From: Pseudomonadota bacterium | GTDB taxonomy: Bacteria; Pseudomonadota; Alphaproteobacteria; Rhizobiales; Xanthobacteraceae | Direction of reading: 5' to 3' | Assembly: GCA_023404705.1 (NCBI GenBank) | Contig: JAEYAU010000186.1 | Coordinates: 1-64,000 of the forward strand | DNA length: 64,000 nucleotides | In this document: positions 50,101-56,890 of the stretch, in pieces | Position numbering within the stretch: the first letter of the stretch is position 1 | Layout: each line of letters starts with the position of its first letter | The notes under the pieces: generated by a model | The model's input: the letters and a program-made list of their open reading frames with translations, nothing else | What the model was told of the DNA's origin: nothing | The model's database searches: none | Position numbers and translations under genes: made by a program

Positions 50101-52568
50101 CCATCGCGGAAAACAGCGCCCAGGGGGCCGTGGTCGGCCTTCTCACGGCACTCGATCCGGATGCGAATGACACGGCCAGCTTCATTCTGCTGGACGACGC
50201 GGGCGGCCGCTTCGCCATCGATGGCGGCAATCTCACGGTCGCGGGCGCCCTCGATTACGAATCCGCGTCCTCTCACCAGATCACGGTGCAGGTCACGGAT
50301 GCGGGCGGCCTGACGCACGAGAAAACCTTCACGATCGCGGTCTCGAACCAGAACGAGGCGCCGACCTCCATCTCGCTCTCGGCGAACAGCGTCGTCGAAA
50401 ACAGCGCGGCCGGCACACTGGTGGGCACCCTGTCCGCGCTCGATCCGGATGCGGGCGACAACACGACCTTCACGCTCGAGGACAGCGCAGGCGGCCTGTT
50501 CGCGATCAACGGCAACAATCTGGTCGTCGCCGGCGCGATCGACCACGAGGTCGCGACGCTGCACCAGGTCACGGTGCGCGCGACGGATGCCGGAGGACTG
50601 TTCAAGGAGCAGGTCTTCACGGTCGGCGTGTCCGATGTCACTGGCATCACGGTGACGGGCGATGCCAGCGCCAACAGCCTGGTCGGAACGCCGGAAGACG
50701 ACGTCCTGCAGGGGCTCGGCGGCGACGATCAGCTGCAGGGTCTTGCGGGCAACGATCAGATCGACGGCGGCGACGGTCTCGATCGCGCGATCTACACCGA
50801 TGCGACCGGCGGCCTCATCATCAACATGGTGAGCGGCACCGTGAATGGGGCGGCCGGATATGGCAACGACTTGCTGCAGTCCGTCGAGATGGTGCGCGGC
50901 TCGAACTTCGCCGACAGCTATGGGGCGGGCGCCTTCGATGCGCTGAGTGCCAACGCGCCCAGCATCTCGTTCCAGAATGCGGACGGTCGCTTCAACGAGT
51001 TCGAGGGGATGGGTGGCGACGACACCATTATGGGCAATGGATCGACGCGCGTCTCCTACCTCAATGCAACAGCCGGTGTGACCGTGAACCTCGCGGGAAC
51101 CGCCTTCAGCACCGCAGGCGGCGATGCGGCCTCGATCGGCGTCGACACCTTGTCGAACGTCAACGGGGTGCGCGGGTCCGTCTTTGCCGACGTGCTGATC
51201 GGCACCAACAATCAGTCCGGCGTGGAGAATTTCGAAGGCCGCGGCGGCGCCGACAACATCGCGGGCAACGGCGGGTTCGACCGGGCGGTCTATACCGTCG
51301 AGAGCAACGCGATCACGGTCAATCTCGCGGCCGGCACCGTCACGGGCGGCGACGGAAACGACATACTGTCCTCAATCGAAGGCATTCGCGGCACGAGCCT
51401 TGCGGATAGCTTCGATGCCACGGGCTTCACGACCTCGAGCGCGAATGTCGGTAGCGCTGGAACGTTGCAGAACGGGGCTGCCTTCAACGAATTCGAAGGC
51501 ATGGGCGGCAACGACTCGATCATCGGCAACGGAAATACGCGGATCGCGTTCTACAATGCCACGGCGGGTGTCACGGTCGACATCGCGACCGGAACTGCAT
51601 CGAGCGGCGATGGCTCGACAGGCAACGACACGTTCTCACTCGTCAATGCGATCGCGGGTTCCTACTTCAACGATTTCCTGTACGGCAGCAGCACCCTCGG
51701 CACCACTTCGGAAATCTTCGACGGCCGCAATGGCAACGACACCATCGACGGCCGCGGCGGCTTCGACATAGCGGTCTACAACAACGACTCCTCGGTCACC
51801 GCGGGCATCACGGTCAACATGGCCGCGGCCGCGGGTAATGTCACGGGCGGTGCCGGCGTCGGGACAGACACGCTGATCGCGGTCGAGTCCGTCCGCGGCA
51901 CGAACTTCGCCGATACGTATGTCGCCACCGGGTTCACGGGTGCGAGCACCGACACGGGTCTCGCAGCGAGTTTCAACGAGTTCGAAGGGATGGGCGGCAA
52001 CGACTCGATCACAGGCAACGGCAATACCCGCATCAGCTTCGTGAGTGCGAGCGGCGGCGTGACAGTGGATCTCGCGGCCGGCACCGCGAGCGGCAACACG
52101 TCGGTCGGCAGCGACACCTTCACCTTGGTCAACCGCGTTCGCGGCTCGCAGAGCAACGACACCATCCTGGGCAATGGGGGCAACAATGTTCTCGAAGGTC
52201 AAAACGGGGCCGATACCCTGACGGGCCGGGGCGGTGCCGATACGCTGACGGGCGGTGGTGGCAACGACACATTCGTGTTCACGGCCGTCAGCGACAGCGC
52301 GGTCGGATCCTCGGACACGATCACGGACTACGAGGTCGGCATCGACGTGCTGAGGCTCACGGCGATCGATGCGAACACCGCGACGGGCGGCGACGATGCC
52401 TTCTTCTATGGCGGGCAGTCGGCCACGGTGCTCGCGAACAGCGTCACCTGGACCCAGAGCGGCGGAAACACGATCGTCAGCGCGGACGTGAACGGCGATG
52501 CCGTGGCGGACCTCACCTTTACGCTGACCGGCCCGAAGACACTCACGGCAAGCGACTTCCTGCTCTAA
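44124..52568 (+). CDS. Giant RTX / cadherin-like repeat protein, predicted type I secreted
   Basis: A 2814-residue protein without a Sec signal. Order: RTX nonapeptides GGxGxD (about 3-116); five cadherin-like repeats of 96 residues (about 198-675, each opening APTDIALSxxSVxENAxAG); a linker with a Gly/Asp-rich SdrD-like domain (YIAGATVFADTSGDG) and a helical segment (about 676-985); an RTX module with IxMVRGSNFxDSY units (about 988-1600); six more 96-residue cadherin-like repeats (about 1598-2172); a third RTX module (about 2176-2760); and a C-terminal NDTFVFTAVSDS...DTITDYEVGIDVLRL region ending LTASDFLL, typical of type I secretion substrates. ATG 44124 follows GGGGGA. Calcium-dependent folding, adhesion or biofilm role inferred. 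No matching secretion genes adjacent. Confidence 0.9.
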   Translation: MALVIGSNGNNLLNGTNSGDIILAGGGNDTVNGGGGSDIIDGGTGNDILNGGAGDDLIDGGSGNDTIDGGTGNDILDGGDGNDTINGGAGTDLLLGGSGNDTLNAGSGSDIINAGSGNDVVIHVGSENVGTLNVYDGGQGRDTLRLVVSASLAQSAAFQAELASFRAQLAHGVATFASLGIIATSFESVEIVTESGGNSAPTDIALSNGSVAENSSAGTVVGQLSATDPNAGDTHTFTIVGGRSDLFEVAGTSLRVKAGASLDFETATSLQVIVRATDAGGLTYDETLTISVTNVNETPTDIALAGQTVQENAAAGTLVGTLSATDPDAAGASNFTLVDNAGGRFAIVGNQLVVAGPIDYEGATSHQVKVRVTDAGGLSYEETFTIGVTNVNEAPIDIALSSASVQENATAGTVVGTLSATDPDAAGASNFTLVDNAGGRFAIVGNQLVVAGALDYEGATSHQVKVRVTDAGGLSYEETFAIGVTNVNEKPTDITFTGTSVSENAAAGTVVGTLGGSDPDVGDTLTFSLMDDAGGRFALDGNTIVVNGALDRETFSSHQVSVRVTDADNLTHDETFTIGVSNVNEAPTLIDLTPAPVQENAEGVEIGTVTAIDPDAGDTLTLTVDDDRFEIVGGKLKLKADASLDFDVEPQVIVKITATDAGGLSTHQSFTITVEGGAEGFSIDGYIAGATVFADTSGDGIWQEGEAKTVTDENGFFTLFGGTGPLVMVGGTDISTNLAFEGVMRAPAGSTVVSPLTTLVVAIAEADEDLTIEEANAQVLLGLGLPSGIDLATFDPVAATLSSDASVQSQGQAAMAAAIQVQNTIVQAASLLEGAGADFTAAATAVVTQLATQISQVEPPAQAGDPVATVNLNDTSVISAVITTAATSAGADPQKVTETAAGAASVITASNTIVSDAAASSSGTSLLTTLAQVSVVAQVDAAAALNSVGTAGTASAASDAQTNFTVATVSSTMTTVTVGDVVGANTPLTLVGTSGADTLQGFAANDTLSGLGGNDMLIGGDGNDVLDGGDGIDRAGYAQAAGAVTINMAAGTASGAGVGADTLNAIEMVRGSNFGDSYDATGFGPTSSNQPSIFFQNVDGRFNEFEGMGGNDTIIGNGATRISYLSATAGVTVNLTTGQASGDQSVGTDTFSFVSAVRGSNFVDTLLGSNNAAGAENFEGRGGDDIIDGGGGFDRAVYSFETSGITVDLATGVVSGGGGNDTLDSIEGVRGTEFADSFTASGFTLSSGNAGSSGANATGAAFNEFEGMGGNDTITGNGNTRLAFYGASGAVTVDIAAGTATGDASVGTDTFTGVSAIAGSFFNDILRGSNTVGTISEVFDGRGGNDLIDGRGGFDQVVYNNDSSITSGITVNMAAGTVTGAGVGTDTLVAVEAVRGTNFADTYVAAGFAGASTDTGLTATFNDFEGLGGDDVITGNGDTRLNFSSASSGVTVDLVAGTASGNASVGNDTFTGVNRVRGSNNNDTIRGDSANNVLEGQAGNDTLEGRGGNDILTGGIGGDTFVVGSGADSITDFNRVQGDKIDLRGVPGIFNLAQVQAIAFPSGGSHTFVNFGNGNTLFLSNVTTASLLASDFIFAPNTTPTDIVLSGNSIAENSFPGAFIGNLSAVDPDAGDSAAFSLIDSAGGLFRIDGNALVVNGALDYESGTSYQITVRATDSVGHSYDETFTVNVTNQNESPWLISLSDGSVPENAAVGAVVGTLTASDPDVGDSATFELLNSAGGLFAIDGTNLVVNGTLDVNTASSHQVVVRVTDAGGLTHDETFTIFVTNANDAPTDILISSNSVAENAVAGTEVGLLSALDPDFGDLANFTLLDDAGGRFDLNGATLVVAGALDYEAASSHQITVRVTDAANNTYDEIITIAVTNQNEAPSDIALAGGTVIENSTAGTVVGTLSAIDPDAGDSVTYELLDSAGGLFALSGTSITVAGALDYEAASSHQITVRATDAGGLSHEESFTITVGNQNEAPSDISLSATTIAENSAQGAVVGLLTALDPDANDTASFILLDDAGGRFAIDGGNLTVAGALDYESASSHQITVQVTDAGGLTHEKTFTIAVSNQNEAPTSISLSANSVVENSAAGTLVGTLSALDPDAGDNTTFTLEDSAGGLFAINGNNLVVAGAIDHEVATLHQVTVRATDAGGLFKEQVFTVGVSDVTGITVTGDASANSLVGTPEDDVLQGLGGDDQLQGLAGNDQIDGGDGLDRAIYTDATGGLIINMVSGTVNGAAGYGNDLLQSVEMVRGSNFADSYGAGAFDALSANAPSISFQNADGRFNEFEGMGGDDTIMGNGSTRVSYLNATAGVTVNLAGTAFSTAGGDAASIGVDTLSNVNGVRGSVFADVLIGTNNQSGVENFEGRGGADNIAGNGGFDRAVYTVESNAITVNLAAGTVTGGDGNDILSSIEGIRGTSLADSFDATGFTTSSANVGSAGTLQNGAAFNEFEGMGGNDSIIGNGNTRIAFYNATAGVTVDIATGTASSGDGSTGNDTFSLVNAIAGSYFNDFLYGSSTLGTTSEIFDGRNGNDTIDGRGGFDIAVYNNDSSVTAGITVNMAAAAGNVTGGAGVGTDTLIAVESVRGTNFADTYVATGFTGASTDTGLAASFNEFEGMGGNDSITGNGNTRISFVSASGGVTVDLAAGTASGNTSVGSDTFTLVNRVRGSQSNDTILGNGGNNVLEGQNGADTLTGRGGADTLTGGGGNDTFVFTAVSDSAVGSSDTITDYEVGIDVLRLTAIDANTATGGDDAFFYGGQSATVLANSVTWTQSGGNTIVSADVNGDAVADLTFTLTGPKTLTASDFLL

Positions 52569-52662
52569 CGCTCGATGCGGCAGCCTGCATGAGGAGGGCT
52601 GCCGCGCCACTTGCGTATCTCGGCGCGCGGGAACTTCGTCACGCGCATCGCATTCGTTAAGG

Positions 52663-53607
52663 ATGACCGATCGAACGAACCGCAATTCCGCCGCGCGACG
52701 CGATCCCGATCTTCTCGACGTCATCATCGTGGGTGGCGGCCCCGCCGGCTTGAGCGCGGCGCTGATCCTCGGCCGCGCCCGAAGGCGCGTCGTGCTCTAC
52801 GACGCGAACGAGCCGCGCAACGCGCGCTCGGAGAGACTGAGCGGCTTTCTCTCGCGCGACGGCCTGCCGCCGCTGGAGCTGCGCCGCATCGCGCGCGAGC
52901 AACTCGCACAATACGACAGCGTCGTGCTGCGTGACGGTCGCGTGGCACAGGCGGAATGCCGCGAGGACGGATTCGAGATCGTACTCGAGGACGGCACACG
53001 CGAACGCTGCCGCAAGCTCATCCTGGCGACCGGCATCGTCGACGAGCTTCCCGCGATCGACGGTATCGACGCGTTCTACGGCACGTCGGTCTGGCACTGT
53101 CCTTATTGCGACGGCTGGGAGCATCGAGACCAGCCGATCGCGGTGCTCGGCAAGGGCAAGTCCGCCGAGACGCAGGCGCTCAAGCTCACGAATTGGACGC
53201 GAGACCTCGTGATCTGCAGCAACGGCCCCGCGGAGCTGACACGGAGCCAGCTGCGTCGGCTCAAGCGCATGCGCATCGCGGTGCGCGAGGAGCCGATCGC
53301 GCGGCTCGAAGGCGAGGACGGCCGGCTGCGCGCCATCCGCTTCGCCTCGGGCGAGACGCTTGCGCGCCAGGGGGCGTTCTTTCCGCCGGCCGAGCGGCAG
53401 CGCTGCGATCTCGCAGTGAAGCTCGGCTGCCGGCTTACACCGAAGGGCGTGGTGCATACCGGCGCCTACGAGAAGACCGGCGTTCCGGGCCTCTATGTAG
53501 CGGGCGACGCCACGCGTCTGGTGCATCTCGCGATCGTCGCCGCGGCCGAAGGCACCATGGCGGGCTACGCGGTCAATACGGAGCTCACCAAGGAAGACGT
53601 CGCCTGA
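52663..53607 (+). CDS. Thioredoxin-reductase-like NAD(P)/FAD oxidoreductase
   Basis: A 314-residue flavoprotein: FAD motif DVIIVGGGPAGLSAALILGRARRRVVLYD, redox Cys pair in WHCPYCDGWEHRD, a second nucleotide segment IAVLGKGKSAETQALKLT (GKGKSA replaces the usual GxGxxA), and GLYVAGDATRL at the C-terminus. This low-molecular-weight type often lies outside trx loci; the disulfide substrate is unknown. It is 94 bases past the RTX gene, but with no sign of coupling. Confidence 0.85.
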   Translation: MTDRTNRNSAARRDPDLLDVIIVGGGPAGLSAALILGRARRRVVLYDANEPRNARSERLSGFLSRDGLPPLELRRIAREQLAQYDSVVLRDGRVAQAECREDGFEIVLEDGTRERCRKLILATGIVDELPAIDGIDAFYGTSVWHCPYCDGWEHRDQPIAVLGKGKSAETQALKLTNWTRDLVICSNGPAELTRSQLRRLKRMRIAVREEPIARLEGEDGRLRAIRFASGETLARQGAFFPPAERQRCDLAVKLGCRLTPKGVVHTGAYEKTGVPGLYVAGDATRLVHLAIVAAAEGTMAGYAVNTELTKEDVA

Positions 53608-53625
53608 CCTGCGCGGCGTAGCGGC

Positions 53626-53829
53626 TCATGCGCCGCCGATCGCGTGCATGATCTTTCCGCTGCCACCGCAATTGGGGCACGGCGCGCCGTCGACGCGGCC
53701 CTTGCCGCGGCACTCGGGGCACACGTCCTCGCCGGTTCCCGGCGTTCCGGGCGCGGCCTCGTCGCCCGGATTAAGCCGCATCTTCGGATCGTTCTCGTTC
53801 GCGGGCCGGCGTTGCGTCTGTCTCGTCAC
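53626..53829 (-). CDS. Small zinc-ribbon (DnaJ-like CxxCxGxG) protein
   Basis: A 67-residue protein. A polar N-terminus (RRPANENDPKMRLNPGDEAAPGTPGTG) precedes two zinc knuckles, CPECRGKG and CPNCGGSG, like the zinc finger of DnaJ. The AGGAGG five bases before a GTG at 53829 decides the start over ATG 53880. Such proteins are widespread in Proteobacteria, function unknown. Convergent with the flavoprotein gene (18 bases). Confidence 0.75.
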   Translation of the reverse strand: MTRQTQRRPANENDPKMRLNPGDEAAPGTPGTGEDVCPECRGKGRVDGAPCPNCGGSGKIMHAIGGA

Positions 53830-53893
53830 GCGGGCCTCCTGTGCTCGTGGGTCCCGAGGGTCAACGCGCGAGGCAGGCATGTGTTGCGAGCCC

Positions 53894-55036
53894 TCAGGGG
53901 CGCGCCTCCGCGGCCTTTGGCGTGAAGGCGCGGAAACCGGGTTCCACCGCCAACATGCGAGCGTAGAGCTTGCAGTAGTCGTCCGCCATGGCGTCGAGCG
54001 TGTAGCGGAGTGCGCGGCGCCGGGCGGAGCGCTGCATGCGCCCGCGCAGCTTCGGTTCGCGACAGAGCCGGTTGATGGCGGTGCTGAACGCGCTCTGGTC
54101 GCGCGGATCGACGAACAGCGCGGCGCCGCGCCAGAGCTCACGAAAGGTCGGGATGTCTGCGAGCACCAGCGCACAGCCGGCCGCCGCGGCTTCGAGCACG
54201 GTGAGGCCGAAGGGCTCATACACGGCCGGTGCCGCAAACACGGCGGCGCGTTCCATCAGCGCCAGCAGCTCCGGCCGGCTCAGCTCACCGAGCGCCTGCA
54301 CGGGGCAGCAGTCGGTACGGATGCGGCCGTTGGAGTCGGGTGCTTCGAGCGAGCCCGCCACGCGCACCGGCCAGTCGAGATCGCGCGCGATGGTGAGCAG
54401 CGCTGCGGCGTTCTTGGCTTCGTCCCAGAGCCGGCCCGCGACCAGGATAAACGGATCCTTCGTGGCCGGCGTGGGGAAGTCGTCGATGCCGTTCCAGATC
54501 ACGCGGCCGCGCGTCGGCGGCGCGTACAGCATCTCGACCGAGTCGCGGAACGCCACGCTGGGCGCGGCCCAGCAGTCGGCCGCGACGAGGCCGAGGCCCA
54601 CATTAGCGATGTATTCCTGCCAGCGCGGCTCCGTCGGCTCGCTGCTGCGGCAGGCGTGCCACCAGGAGCGCACGCAGGAATGCGCCATCACGAGCACCGG
54701 CGAAGCCCACCGCGCGCAGGCCTCGCGATAGCTGTTGAGATGCACCAGGTCGGGCTTGATGCGCCGCTCGAGTGCGCTCAGCGTGCCGCGGCCGCGGGCG
54801 AAATCCTTGCCCTCGGGATCCATCCATTCGAGCGCGAGATCCGTGCTCATGACTGCGACGTCTGTTCCACGCAGCGCCTCGAGCTGCTCGCCGCGCGGCG
54901 AGGGGCCGAGAGTCACCAGCGTGACATGGGTTCCCCGGCGGCTGAGCTCGCGCGCCAGCGCCGCGGCGTAGACCCAGACTCCGCCGACCGCGTCCGTGGT
55001 CATGAGGACGCGTAGTCCCCGCAGCGATGGCGTCAT
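53894..55036 (-). CDS. Family 4 glycosyltransferase
   Basis: A 380-residue GT-B glycosyltransferase. The N-terminal acceptor half has LRVLMTTDAVGGVWVYAAALARELSRRG and VHLNSYREA; the donor half has ILVAGRLWDEAKNAAALL and FAAPAVYEPFGLTVLEAAAAGCALVLADIPTFRE (GT4 E-x7-E motif). Start MTPSLRG at 55036 overlaps the epimerase stop by ATGA, so the genes are coupled. Together they probably make a surface glycan or glycoconjugate; donor sugar unknown. Confidence 0.88.
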   Translation of the reverse strand: MTPSLRGLRVLMTTDAVGGVWVYAAALARELSRRGTHVTLVTLGPSPRGEQLEALRGTDVAVMSTDLALEWMDPEGKDFARGRGTLSALERRIKPDLVHLNSYREACARWASPVLVMAHSCVRSWWHACRSSEPTEPRWQEYIANVGLGLVAADCWAAPSVAFRDSVEMLYAPPTRGRVIWNGIDDFPTPATKDPFILVAGRLWDEAKNAAALLTIARDLDWPVRVAGSLEAPDSNGRIRTDCCPVQALGELSRPELLALMERAAVFAAPAVYEPFGLTVLEAAAAGCALVLADIPTFRELWRGAALFVDPRDQSAFSTAINRLCREPKLRGRMQRSARRRALRYTLDAMADDYCKLYARMLAVEPGFRAFTPKAAEARP

Positions 55037-56130
55037 GCGCGCGCCTCCTGAAACACCGCGGGCGGGGTTGCCGAATGGGCGAAGCGCGCGTCGAGCCAGT
55101 CGTCGAGGGCGCGCAGGCCCTCGCGCAGCCCGACCTGCGGCGTCCAGTCGAGGGCCTTCGCGATGGCGCGGATATCGGAGACGTACCAGGGCTGGTCGCC
55201 GGGTCGCCAAGTGTCGAAGTTGAGATCGGTCCTCGTGCCACGCAGCTCGGTGATGATCGCGATCATCTCGCGCAGGCTCACGGTGTTCTGCGGCCCACCG
55301 CCGAGGTTGAAGACGCATCCGCTCACCTGGTCGATATTGTCCAGCGCGCGCAACCAGGCCGTCACCGCATCCTCGACGAAAAGCGCGTCACGCACCTGAT
55401 ACCCGTCGCCGTAGATCGTGATCGGCTCGTGGCGGATGACGCGCCGCAGGACATGCGCGATCCACCCTTGATCCTCGGTGCCGAACTGGCGCGGCCCGTA
55501 GATGCTGCTCATGCGCATCACCACGGTGCGAAGCCCGAACACCCGGGCATAGTCACGCACGTATTGATCTGCGGCGCCTTTGGAGCAGCCATAGGGGCTT
55601 TGAAAGTCGATCGGCATCGCCTCGGAGACACCGTTGGCAAGGCGCGTGTCCGAGGGCTCGTAGCGGTCGTCGCGCCGCATGACCGCAGCATCGCCGAGCA
55701 GCGTGCCGTAGACCTTGCTGGTGGAGGCGAAGATCACGGGCGCGCGAGGATTGGTCTGGCGCACGGCCTCGAGCACGTTGAGCGTGCCGCGCGTATTGAT
55801 CTCGAAGTCCTCGATGGGCCGCTCCAGACTGGTGGTGACGGCAGTCTGCGCCGCCAGGTGCAGCACCGCGGCGCATTCTGAAACGAGCGCGCGCACCGCC
55901 TCGTCGTCGCGAATGTCGATGCGCTCGACCGCGACGCGCTCGCCGTGCCGCTCTCTGAGCCAGTCGGCGTTCTCCGGCGCGCCCGGACGCGTCATGCTGT
56001 CCAGTGCGATGACGCTCTGCCCGCGCGCCACCAGCGCGTCGGCAAGATTGCATCCGAGGAATCCGCACCCACCCGTAACCAGCACCGGGCGCGCGACCTG
56101 GCGGAGCTTGGCTTGCGTGACGACGCTCAT
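55033..56130 (-). CDS. NAD-dependent epimerase/dehydratase (extended SDR)
   Basis: A 365-residue nucleotide-sugar modifying enzyme: Rossmann motif PVLVTGGCGFLGCNLADALV, AAVLHLAAQTAVTTS, FASTSKVYG, catalytic YGCSKGAADQYVRDYARVFG (Y-x3-K), and MRMSSIYGPRQFG. Closest to UDP-glucose/CDP-paratose/tyvelose epimerase types, but the substrate cannot be fixed. ATG 56130 gives the usual N-terminus. First of a two-gene unit with the glycosyltransferase. Confidence 0.88.
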   Translation of the reverse strand: MSVVTQAKLRQVARPVLVTGGCGFLGCNLADALVARGQSVIALDSMTRPGAPENADWLRERHGERVAVERIDIRDDEAVRALVSECAAVLHLAAQTAVTTSLERPIEDFEINTRGTLNVLEAVRQTNPRAPVIFASTSKVYGTLLGDAAVMRRDDRYEPSDTRLANGVSEAMPIDFQSPYGCSKGAADQYVRDYARVFGLRTVVMRMSSIYGPRQFGTEDQGWIAHVLRRVIRHEPITIYGDGYQVRDALFVEDAVTAWLRALDNIDQVSGCVFNLGGGPQNTVSLREMIAIITELRGTRTDLNFDTWRPGDQPWYVSDIRAIAKALDWTPQVGLREGLRALDDWLDARFAHSATPPAVFQEARA

Positions 56131-56890
56131 GCCACCGGCCCTCGCGGTTCTGGTATCGCGCGATTGTCGCATGTCCGAGGAGACAGGTTGCGGAGCCCGA
56201 TGCCACAGGCGAGCCGCACATCTGCCCCGTGAGGGCCGATTGAAGCGGCTCCCCGGGAGATCCTGACATGCAAGGGCATTGCGTGTCCCGCGTCCGACGC
56301 TCAGAGTCGAACGCCGTGTAGATGGCTTTGTTCCTGGCTTTTAACCAACCGAACGGATCGAGGCTGAGCCCGGAGTCTGATTGATGATGCTTAGGCAGGC
56401 GCCCTCGGTATTGGAGGGCGCTCCATCGAATGACTCAGCGCGGCCCTATTACCCGCGATGGAACCGGCACCAGCGAGATGGCCCTGGGGTGCGCGTCCGC
56501 TGATGTCACGCATTGCCTTGTGTGCGACCGCCACCGCCTCGCGGTGACGCGGGCGAGTTAACGGCTGTTGACCACGTTTTCTCATGATCGCTTAACCATG
56601 CGCGTGGCGGTGGTTCCGACGCCTTGCCACGCATGCGCCGGCCCCGCCCCTTTGCGCTACGCTACGTTCGGTTGTGCGGCATGGGCATACGACCGCAGAA
56701 ACCCAATAAATTCACCGGTCCTCGGTTGTACGGAATGGGGGCAAACGGGCAGCAAGGATCGATCGGCGCGATGTCCGCTGTTTCGCCGAATTCCCCAAAT
56801 TATCCGGCCAATTAGCCCCCGGCGCTGAAGAAAATCTTCATACACGGCTGGTACTTTCCCAGCCTAAAGCCAGTCATCCGTGCGTAACCG
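56131..56890. other. 760-bp intergenic region without supported gene
   Basis: Short open frames here lack ribosome sites and coding-like composition. One hairpin is visible: GCGCCCTC / GAGGGCGC with a 7-base loop (56399-56421). The segment 56540-56880 is less GC-rich than its surroundings and probably contains the promoter of the following GGDEF/EAL gene. Confidence 0.5.

Noticed and set aside
44124..52568. CRISPR-like or satellite repeat array
   Set aside because: The regular repeats are in-frame protein repeats (96-residue cadherin-like and 9-residue RTX units).
56391..56828. Small open frames in the 56.1-56.9 kb gap
   Set aside because: No ribosome site, Cys/Pro/Arg-rich random-looking translations, no family resemblance.
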